Positions 37,117-43,697 of a stretch of DNA of 64,000 bases are shown one piece after another; position 1 is the stretch's first letter, and every line of letters begins with the position of its first letter. The DNA comes from Sediminibacterium sp. GTDB taxonomy: Bacteria > Bacteroidota > Bacteroidia > B-17B0 > Aurantibacillaceae. The DNA is taken from contig JASGCO010000005.1 in NCBI GenBank assembly GCA_030054095.1, positions 1 through 64,000 on the forward strand. The letters are read 5' to 3'. Both the position numbers and the translations under genes were made by a program. The notes beneath the pieces were generated by a model. That model did no database searches. It was not told the DNA's origin and saw nothing but the letters and a program-made list of their open reading frames with translations.

Positions 37117-38619
37117 GAAATTTTTTATAACTCATTAAGTACTCTTTTATTGGAAATTTTCTATTTAAAATCTGATCACGATTATACAGAAAATAACCAG
37201 AAGATGTTACTGAATGCCCAATAATAAATCCTCCGGATTTTGCTTTGCCTCCAATAAAGAATTCGTTGTTTGCTCCGATAATAAACCCAGGTATCCCATT
37301 ATAATTCTTATAAACATTTTGATCTGTAGTGTTAAATGATTCAAATCCCGGCGATTCCTTTTTAGGTTTCCATGGATGGGTGTGAAAAACCGCTAATAAA
37401 GGCTTATAGACTTTATTAATTATAACTTTCATATTACCAAAACCATCATCTTTATCTGTAAAATCAACCTGATCCAATCCATTCCAACTTCCGTCTTCGG
37501 AAGTACTTTTAATAACTAAAACGCCATCAGCAAACACAAACCCACCATACTCTTGCCTAATAATATTATCTTTACTAAAATCTTTGCCTATGTTATTATT
37601 CTCAAAATCTTCCATCGTTTTATTCCAGGCGTAATTTAATCCTTTGTTTATATCTTTAAAAAATTGAATTTCTCCAACTACGGTAGTCCTTTCAAAGCAC
37701 TCCATACACTTAACTCCATCTAAATATACGGTTTTATTCAGTTTACCATTTTCCAAAGTATATACACTACCATCCTTAGCTCTATATCCCCCCATTGCAG
37801 CATTAGTCAGGATATGATCCTTCCACACATCATTCCATGTTGAGCCCATCATACCCTGCATCATTCTTTGCTCTGCTCGGCTCCATGTATTCTCCGGTTT
37901 ATCTTTCAGATAATTTAAATCCACTCCTGAGTTACGGTCATACCAATCATCAAATCCCCCATCCGGATCCACACTATTCACCGGATTATTACTCATCGCC
38001 AGATACGGACTATGATGCTGCCCGTAAGGATCAGGATTGTTCCATCTGCCCAGTCGCGGGTCATACTGTCTTAGCTCAAAGTTCGTTAAGCCGCTCTCTG
38101 CGTCACGCTCCTGTCCCTGATACCCATAACGGTACATACTGCCACCGGCTACATAACGCGTACCGGGTAGTATGCCTCCGTGGGGGTAGTAGTCACCGGC
38201 TTCCACAATGTCCACTCCGCCCTGTGTACCGGCCTTGGCTGTTATAACCGTGCGTACATTCCCTAAGTGGTCGCTTAGTTCATAATACGCGGTGTTGCTA
38301 CCCGCCTCCAGCATGCCCGCCCGTTCGCCACCGGCACCGTATAACACGTATTCTTTTATTATGGGACTACTTTGCCCCGGTGTTTGTTCATACGTGGCCA
38401 ACAGGCCGCCTCCGGCTTCATATATGTAATACTGTGTACTGAGTAACTGACCGCTGCTGTTATAGGTGGTCTTGCTGTTTCTTAGTCCCTTATCGTTATA
38501 CGTAAAGTTGGATATAGGTAAGTTGTTAACGGGGTTTCTGATCTCTTTTATTAACCCGTTGCTGTAATAGCTGTACTGCTGGTTTTCCTGTAGGTTCAGT
38601 GTGAGCTGTTCTGTTTTTT
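37103..38619 (-). pseudogene. 5'-truncated Rhs gene with JAMM/JAB-like toxin tip
   Basis: From 38401 (TTG) a 432-residue frame reads through the Rhs core ('YYELSDHLGNVRTVITAK', 'ELRQYDPRLGRWNNPDPYG', 'NNPVNSVDPDGG') into a variable tip. In-frame Rhs text continues upstream to 38619 ('QQYSYYSNGLIKEIRNP') and stops at the boundary of repeat copy 3, so most of the gene and any secretion signal are missing. The tip has 'QEYGGFVFADG' and 'AVFHTHPWKPKK' followed by 'NTTD', a JAMM-like E...HxH...[ST]xxD metal site. An immunity candidate follows. Expression from a promoter in the repeat is possible but untested. Confidence 0.8.
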
Positions 38620-38957
38620 TAGTTGGCGGTTCCCCCCTGTCTTGTTCTTTGGTTTACTGTACACTAATACATCTTGCCCGTAAACAGTTCCTTGTAAAAT
38701 GAGGTGGGGGTCGGGCCATTCGCTGTAGCCTGCTTGCCTTTTGCGGCATCGCATCGGTTTGCGGTGGCTTCTGAGGTCGCCTCCTTAACCGTGCGCTGAC
38801 TCGCAAACGTCCGCGCAGGGCTGCCGCTACTGTCCCTAACCGGTGGGGTAATTTACAACGGTGGTTTCTTCAAAATTTTAAAGAACGTCTTTTTGTAAAG
38901 GTAATGTGTTGGCGCTAGTTTGGTGGTGCCAAAATTTACACTTGTTGGGTAAATTTT
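38617..38957 (+). repeat. Dispersed structured repeat, copy 3 (full length)
   Basis: Inverted arms are at 38713-38730 and 38818-38836 (GGGCTGCCGCTACTGTCCC). The 3' hairpin is AAAATTTAC (38931-38939) / GTAAATTTT (38949-38957). It truncates the Rhs reading frame on its low-coordinate side and separates it from the next immunity-like gene block. Confidence 0.88.
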
Positions 38958-38993
38958 TACCTGCCGTTTTCCGCCTTATGGATTGTTTTTGGG

Positions 38994-39031
38994 GCATTTT
39001 TAAAAGTGCCTTTCTGATACATTACCAAAGC
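38994..39031 (-). repeat. Short 3'-end motif, occurrence 2
   Basis: On the minus strand: GGTAATGTATCAGAAAGGCA then CTTTTAAAAATGC, starting 2 bases after the stop of the gene at 39033. It shares about 30 of 36 positions with 40228-40263. Confidence 0.6.
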
Positions 39032-39032
39032 G

Positions 39033-39782
39033 CTACTCTCCTTTAGTCAAAATAGTTGTAATATCCAGCTCTTCGTTATCGTCGCTACGAAAAGGTAAAA
39101 CAATAATCATGTAAATACTGTTTCCTTTTTTCCTAAGGCCAACCGTTGCGTTTTGCGGCTCCTTCTTTTTATCAAAAATGTTTGAGTCCGTTCTTTCAAA
39201 AAACAAATCCAGTTTGTTGTCGCCATCAACATCAATACCCAACTTCTCTGACATAAATCTTAATATCATTGTTGAAGAATCAACTATTTTTGAATTGATA
39301 TAATTACCATTATGAACAAAGCAAAATCGCTTATAAATAGAGTCGTTATTCGGCGAATAATCTATGGAAATATTCCCTTCTTTAAATCCAGAATACATAA
39401 TTCCCGAAGAACGGCTTAGACCCTCTTCTTTCTTTATTTCTACTTCCTCGAATAGTGCTATTGGCGGAACAATAAGGTCATATTTTGTACATAAAACATA
39501 GTTTTTTGATTTATAATAGTATAAAAAAACCGGATGCTTTCTGCTGGTTATTCCAAAGAAAGTTCCTCTTAACGATTGTCGCCCTTCTTCCGAAAAAATT
39601 TTGGAGTAGTCATTTATGTACTTCTCTTTTACTCTATTCCTTTCCTGAGTTGACACACCATCCGTCATGCCTTTATATAAAGGCCAAAGAAAAAAGTAAA
39701 AAAGAACAATACCACAACTACTTAAAAAAGAATATAAAAGAATCCTATGTAAACTACCCCTTTTTTTCATTGGCAAACACAA
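39033..39782 (-). CDS. Membrane-anchored hypothetical protein in the Rhs cassette array
   Basis: The 249-residue protein has one transmembrane segment (~15-35, 'LYSFLSSCGIVLFYFFLWPLY') and a soluble C-terminal domain with an EF-hand-like acidic loop 'DVDGDNKLDLFFE' (~190). It lies between the cassette genes upstream and repeat copy 3, and its stop is followed at once by the short motif. An immunity or accessory role is possible from context; no family recognised. Confidence 0.55.
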   Translation of the reverse strand: MCLPMKKRGSLHRILLYSFLSSCGIVLFYFFLWPLYKGMTDGVSTQERNRVKEKYINDYSKIFSEEGRQSLRGTFFGITSRKHPVFLYYYKSKNYVLCTKYDLIVPPIALFEEVEIKKEEGLSRSSGIMYSGFKEGNISIDYSPNNDSIYKRFCFVHNGNYINSKIVDSSTMILRFMSEKLGIDVDGDNKLDLFFERTDSNIFDKKKEPQNATVGLRKKGNSIYMIIVLPFRSDDNEELDITTILTKGE

Positions 39783-39808
39783 ACTCTATAGAACTTCCTT
39801 TCCCTATA

Positions 39809-40213
39809 CTACTCTATTGTATCTATTTCTACAAATAATTTTTTAGTAAAAACAAAAAAACGCGTCTTTCCCTGATTGTTTTTATATTTAATGTAATAAG
39901 TCATAGAGACTCGATTAATCCCAAATCTTCCCAATTTTATGATGTTTTGTCTTTTTAACTCTTCTTCTGATTTTTCAAATAACTGCTTTTTTATCAGAAA
40001 AACTTGTTTACTTTCATCATAGAACACATCTACACATATACTCAAAAGATAAATAACAACCGCCGTAACAGGAACATAACCCAATAATAAAATTATAAAC
40101 AACTGAAGATGCGTTAATCCTCCTGATAATATCGGAATTACCATCATTACTAATAACATAACTAACACCATATATTTGGTAAGAACTGTTGTCTTTGAAG
40201 ATATTCTTTTCAT
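39809..40213 (-). CDS. Small two-helix membrane protein in the cassette array
   Basis: The 134-residue protein has two N-terminal transmembrane helices ('YMVLVMLLVMMVIPILSGG', 'LFIILLLGYVPVTAVVIYLL') and a basic cytoplasmic C-terminal domain ('KQLFEKSEEELKRQNIIKL', 'YYIKYKNNQGKTRFFVF') that resembles a PH-like membrane-proximal fold. It ends 26 bases before the start of the next gene at 39782. Function unknown; possibly a membrane immunity protein. Confidence 0.55.
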   Translation of the reverse strand: MKRISSKTTVLTKYMVLVMLLVMMVIPILSGGLTHLQLFIILLLGYVPVTAVVIYLLSICVDVFYDESKQVFLIKKQLFEKSEEELKRQNIIKLGRFGINRVSMTYYIKYKNNQGKTRFFVFTKKLFVEIDTIE

Positions 40214-40227
40214 AATTAGTCATTGTG

Positions 40228-40263
40228 CATTTCTTAAAAGTGACTTTCTGATACACTACCAAC
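40228..40263 (-). repeat. Short 3'-end motif, occurrence 3
   Basis: On the minus strand: TTGGTAGTGTATCAGAAAGT then CACTTTTAAGAAATGC, 17 bases after the stop of the gene at 40280. Closest to the copy at 38994-39031. Confidence 0.6.
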
Positions 40264-40279
40264 CATATTCCTTAATTGC

Positions 40280-40528
40280 TCATGGTTCTCTCCAAATTTT
40301 ATTAAATTCTTCTTCGGTAATAAATTCCATTTGCGATAAATCTAATTCTGACAGCGATTGATCATATAACATTGCACCATCATTTAAGGGTTTTTCTAAA
40401 GATAAAAAAATCATTTTGTGTGGCCATATTTCAATTTGTCTGACTGCCATTTCACCAATAAAATGATTGTAGATAAGCATATCTTCTTCATCCCAATAAG
40501 ATTTTGTATATACCTCCCTTTCTTTCAT
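40280..40528 (-). CDS. DUF6881-like putative immunity protein (paralog A)
   Basis: The 82-residue soluble protein opens 'MKEREVYTKSYWDEEDM' and ends 'EFITEEEFNKIWREP'. It is a clear paralog of the gene at 40654-40902, with an almost identical start and end and a diverged middle. The layout (Y.K..W at the start, 'R.IE' in the middle, 'I..EEF..IW' at the end) recalls DUF6881, a family common next to toxins. It follows a broken frame ending 6 bases upstream (TAATGATGTATG), as does its paralog. Immunity role inferred. Confidence 0.6.
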   Translation of the reverse strand: MKEREVYTKSYWDEEDMLIYNHFIGEMAVRQIEIWPHKMIFLSLEKPLNDGAMLYDQSLSELDLSQMEFITEEEFNKIWREP

Positions 40529-40534
40529 ACATCA

Positions 40535-40650
40535 TTACATAGTCACATATTCGCATTTGTGGCAATATCTATTTTGTGCCAAGTTATGTGTTTCACCCCA
40601 CAAAAGGAACGTTAGTCTTGTTGGACCACACCCTGATACACAACCAAAGC
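40535..40650 (-). pseudogene. Short tip fragment upstream of paralog A
   Basis: An open frame running through the short motif at 40628-40650 ends at TAA 40535-40537. It includes 'PTRLTFLLWGETHNLAQN' and 'RYCHKCEYVTM', has no start codon, and stops 6 bases before the next ATG with the same TAATGATGTATG junction as the fragment at 40909. Likely the last residues of a displaced toxin. Confidence 0.35.
40628..40650 (-). repeat. Short 3'-end motif, occurrence 4
   Basis: On the minus strand: CGCTTTGGTTGTGTATCAGG, 3 bases after the stop of the gene at 40654. The CGCTTTGGT start is shared with the copy at 39010-39031. Confidence 0.55.
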
Positions 40651-40653
40651 GAA

Positions 40654-40902
40654 TTAAGGCTCTCTCCAAATAGCGTTGAACTCTTCCTCTGTTATAAACT
40701 CAGATTCTTTTAAATTCAGTTCTTCAAGGGTTTGATCGTATAACATCAAATCACCATTTAAGGGTTTTTCCAATGACAGGCAAACCGTTGACTGTGGCGT
40801 AACAATAATTTGTCTAATCGCCATGTTTTTTTCGAAGTGAACGTAGATAAACATATCTTCTTCATCCCAATAAACTTTTGTATATACTTCTTTCTCCTTC
40901 AT
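40654..40902 (-). CDS. DUF6881-like putative immunity protein (paralog B)
   Basis: The 82-residue protein opens 'MKEKEVYTKVYWDEEDMF' and ends 'EFITEEEFNAIWREP', sharing most residues with paralog A except the central segment ('KNMAIRQIIVTPQSTV'). Its ATG follows the stop of a toxin-tip fragment by 6 bases. Two paralogs with conserved ends and variable middles suggest immunity to related toxin variants (inference). Confidence 0.6.
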   Translation of the reverse strand: MKEKEVYTKVYWDEEDMFIYVHFEKNMAIRQIIVTPQSTVCLSLEKPLNGDLMLYDQTLEELNLKESEFITEEEFNAIWREP

Positions 40903-40908
40903 ACATCA

Positions 40909-41124
40909 TTACACATCCAGCATCTTATAAAACTCTTCCATTTTTCTTGTTTTCAAAATTTCATTTTGAAGAAAATGCTCAACCAACCCGGCTCGATCTC
41001 TGTCCTTAGACGCTAATTTATATTTAATAACTCCAAAAGTCAATTTGGATAACTCTGTCCGCAACTTCTCAATTTCAAGTTTATGGATTTCTACATGGCC
41101 TTCTAAAATTGATCCAAAAAATAG
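40909..41124 (-). pseudogene. Toxin-tip fragment truncated at repeat copy 4
   Basis: An open frame of about 70 codons without a start ends at TAA 40909-40911. The text is protein-like and partly coiled-coil ('EGHVEIHKLEIEKLRTELS', 'DRAGLVEHFLQNEILKTRK', 'MEEFYKMLDV'). Its upstream end falls where similarity to the repeat 3' module begins. It immediately precedes paralog B, as expected for a displaced toxin C-terminus kept with its immunity gene. Confidence 0.55.
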
Positions 41125-41193
41125 TTTTTATAAAGATAATGCGTTGATAGTGGTTTGGTGATGCCAAAATTTACACTTATTGGGTAAAGTTTT
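41122..41193 (+). repeat. Dispersed structured repeat, copy 4 (3' module only)
   Basis: This matches the 3' end of copies 2 and 3 (TAAAGATAATG, then GTGCCAAAATTTACACTT-like sequence). The terminal hairpin is imperfect here (AAAATTTAC / GTAAAGTTTT). It bounds the minus-strand cassette array on its high-coordinate side. Confidence 0.75.
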
Positions 41194-41558
41194 ACATATT
41201 CCTTTACAATTCCATTTACTTCTTTACTACTAAGAAATTCTTACAATATTCCACCTAATGCATATAGAAAAAATTAATATTTGATTTTCAATTTATTAAA
41301 GCTGGCACTAAAATTTTAACAAAGAAACTATTGACAAGAGCATTCTCGCGTTGTAAATTTGTAGTAACAACAAAAAATGACTCAATGATAAATTTGTTTT
41401 TTAAAATCAATCCTAAAGCAACATTCACTTATTTAAAACTCTATTAATTTAAATTAACGCCTAAACAAAAAACCAAAGTAAATCAACACCTTCAATCTTT
41501 ATGCTTCGTTCGTTCAGCGCATTGTTGAACTTATGTCGTTTTTCAACCCATTTAATAT
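41194..41558. other. AT-rich intergenic region upstream of the plus-strand Rhs locus
   Basis: No convincing gene. It is AT-rich and separates the minus-strand array from the plus-strand fibre/T9SS/Rhs genes, so it should hold the promoter of that locus. No clear TTTG/TAnnTTTG pair was found. Confidence 0.4.
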
Positions 41559-42968
41559 ATGTTAAACCAATCAACAACTAAATCTATGAAAACACGCACC
41601 CGTTTCTTTAAACCGGCACTGGCCATATTTCTTTTCCTGCTTGGCTTTGTGGGACTGTCACAAACCGCGCCCCCAACCACAACTGTTAATAATATTAAGG
41701 TTAACGGAGACATGGTAGTAGAAGATGTAACTGTAACTAAAGATACCTTAAAAGCAATGGATCATGTGGTTATGCAGGAAAATCTGGAAGTAAAAAAAGA
41801 TGTAAGTATCAGCGGACATATTGAACTGGGTAACGGACTGGGGATGCGCTCCTTTGCTGCCACAGCAAACAAACCCCGCGTGTTTAATTTCGGAACGACT
41901 GATTTGGTAAATTCAGGCGCAACAAGCTTGCGGGCATTGGATCAGGATGTGGATTTACCCGGCTGTTTAACTCCTTTTTTTACACCTAACGCCAATCCCA
42001 TCTATAACTTTCAGGGATATCTCAGGGCTTATGCCGGAGCCAGTGGCGCTATTAATTTAGGACACGATGGGGCGAATGGTATTATTGATGTTGATGGAAC
42101 ATCAATAAGCAGTAGCCAGCCAGGTGCGTTGCTTATTAACTATTACTGCCAGCGAGATATTGCTATTTGTACAGGTCCCGCGGATCCCAATTCTAACCCT
42201 TCATTAAACCACGTTTATATCGGTAAGTTTTTAAACGCCGAAAAACATGTGGAAATCGGGAACCCTACCTATCCGGTAAATGACCCCAACAATGTGGCTT
42301 TAGACATTAACGCTGTGGGTGGTAAAGGCATTCGTTTTAACTCTTACAACAATGGTATGGCGCTGCTGTCCGTTAACAATAACAATTTCACCAATTCGCC
42401 TTTTACGGTGTATGGCAATGGTCAGACTGATATTGGCGCTTTTCCTTCGCAAAGTACCAATGCGCAATTTCGTGTAGCGCAGTCCAACAAAAACAATCCG
42501 GCCATTCAACTGGTGGACAATACCAACAGCGCCAGCCTTAAAGACTTTTTTACAGTATTAGGAAATGGTTACACAGAAATAAAAGTGTATTCCCCCAGTA
42601 CCATGCCCGCTCCTTCGGGTGGATCGCCAAGGGCTTTTACAATAAAGGATATGGCTAATAACAAAGATATATTTGTTGTTAATGCAAATGGGAAAACCTA
42701 CGCACGTGAAGTAGAGATCAGCTTAGCTACTACATTTCCCGATTATGTATTTGCCAGCGATTATAAATTAAAACCCTTGAGTGAAGTAGAAGCGTTTATT
42801 AAATCGAATAAGCACTTGCCGCATTTTGAAAAGGGTGAACATTATGAAAAAAATGGTATTAATGTGAACGACCTGCTTTTAAAACAACAGCAAACCATTG
42901 AGGAATTAATGCTTTACAATATTGCGTTGGAAAAACGATTGAAAGCATTGGAAGAAAAACAAAAGTAA
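41559..42968 (+). CDS. Secreted fibre-like protein with Bacteroidota tail-fibre-type C-terminus
   Basis: The 469-residue protein has a signal peptide ('PALAIFLFLLGFVGLSQ'); translation may begin at 41586 (MKTRTRF). After the signal come repeat-like beta segments ('VNGDMVVEDVTVTKDTLKAM'). The C-terminal ~75 residues ('DYKLKPLSEVEAFIKSNKHL', 'NGINVNDLLLKQQQTIEEL', 'EKRLKALEEKQK') form the Leu-rich coiled-coil ending I recognise in many Bacteroidota surface fibre proteins that accompany Rhs loci. It heads a same-strand set with the small T9SS gene and the Rhs giant. Confidence 0.78.
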   Translation: MLNQSTTKSMKTRTRFFKPALAIFLFLLGFVGLSQTAPPTTTVNNIKVNGDMVVEDVTVTKDTLKAMDHVVMQENLEVKKDVSISGHIELGNGLGMRSFAATANKPRVFNFGTTDLVNSGATSLRALDQDVDLPGCLTPFFTPNANPIYNFQGYLRAYAGASGAINLGHDGANGIIDVDGTSISSSQPGALLINYYCQRDIAICTGPADPNSNPSLNHVYIGKFLNAEKHVEIGNPTYPVNDPNNVALDINAVGGKGIRFNSYNNGMALLSVNNNNFTNSPFTVYGNGQTDIGAFPSQSTNAQFRVAQSNKNNPAIQLVDNTNSASLKDFFTVLGNGYTEIKVYSPSTMPAPSGGSPRAFTIKDMANNKDIFVVNANGKTYAREVEISLATTFPDYVFASDYKLKPLSEVEAFIKSNKHLPHFEKGEHYEKNGINVNDLLLKQQQTIEELMLYNIALEKRLKALEEKQK

Positions 42969-43045
42969 TTTTCAGAATAGGTTATTCGCCTGACGCAAAG
43001 TGAAACAACAGTATTGCGCTTTTCTTAAACTAAAATTTTCGATAT

Positions 43046-43498
43046 ATGACAACTAAATTATTTGTAGTGCTCCTGATGGGATTGGTTTCTCTGATGAATA
43101 CCTCCGCGCAGGCGCAAACCATACAGTTTACTTACGACGCGGGAGGAAACATGATTCAGCGACAGGTGCAGGTAATGCCTCCTATCCCTCCCGGCAGCGC
43201 CCGTTTTGGACTACCGCTTAGTAAAACAGATAGTACGGAAGTAACGCCTCCGATCGATTTTAAAGTGTATCCGAATCCGGCAACAAACGCGGTAACCTTA
43301 GATGGTACTTTGCCTGAAGGTATCCGCGAAGCTAAGGTGCGCATTTTAACAACCAATGCTCAGGTGTTACTGGAACAGGTTTACGCCGGCGGCAGGGAGC
43401 AAATAGATGTGAGCCGTTTAACAAATGGTTTATACCTTATGGAAGTGCAGTATTCTAAAAAGCAGAAATCTACCTACCGTTTGGTGATATCACACTAA
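43046..43498 (+). CDS. Small T9SS-sorted protein preceding the Rhs giant
   Basis: The 150-residue protein has a signal peptide ('LMNTSAQAQ'), then a YD/Rhs-like peptide 'FTYDAGGNMIQRQVQV' and a proline-rich linker. The last ~75 residues are a T9SS type A domain ('FKVYPNPATNAVTLDGTL', 'LTNGLYLMEVQYS'). It is almost nothing but a sorting domain, and sits between the fibre-like gene and the Rhs giant. It may help display or deliver the Rhs protein (inference from position). Confidence 0.8.
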   Translation: MTTKLFVVLLMGLVSLMNTSAQAQTIQFTYDAGGNMIQRQVQVMPPIPPGSARFGLPLSKTDSTEVTPPIDFKVYPNPATNAVTLDGTLPEGIREAKVRILTTNAQVLLEQVYAGGREQIDVSRLTNGLYLMEVQYSKKQKSTYRLVISH

Positions 43499-43626
43499 GA
43501 TACGCCTGAATGCAATTAACACGCCGATGGGTTTATTGGTAAATGTCTGGTGTTGGGATTTTGCCTATTGTTTACTGAGATGATGTGGACTTTACGATAA
43601 GATAATTAAAAATAAATGATGTGCTT

Positions 43627-43675
43627 ATGCTATAATCATCCGATACGAAACCATTATAAGCGATGATTATAGCAT
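43627..43675. promoter_or_regulatory. 14-bp perfect inverted repeat upstream of the Rhs giant
   Basis: ATGCTATAATCATC (43627-43640) and GATGATTATAGCAT (43662-43675) are exact inverted repeats separated by 21 bases, ending 22 bases before the ATG at 43698. No T-run follows, so an operator or 5'-UTR hairpin is more likely than a terminator. Confidence 0.75.
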
Positions 43676-43697
43676 GTGGCCAAAACATAAAAAATAT

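Noticed and set aside
36421..40650. Idea that the short 3'-end motif is an integron attC site
   Set aside because: The GTTRRRY end rule is not met (GTTGTGT has T at an R position), no long imperfect palindrome surrounds it, and no integrase gene is in the window.
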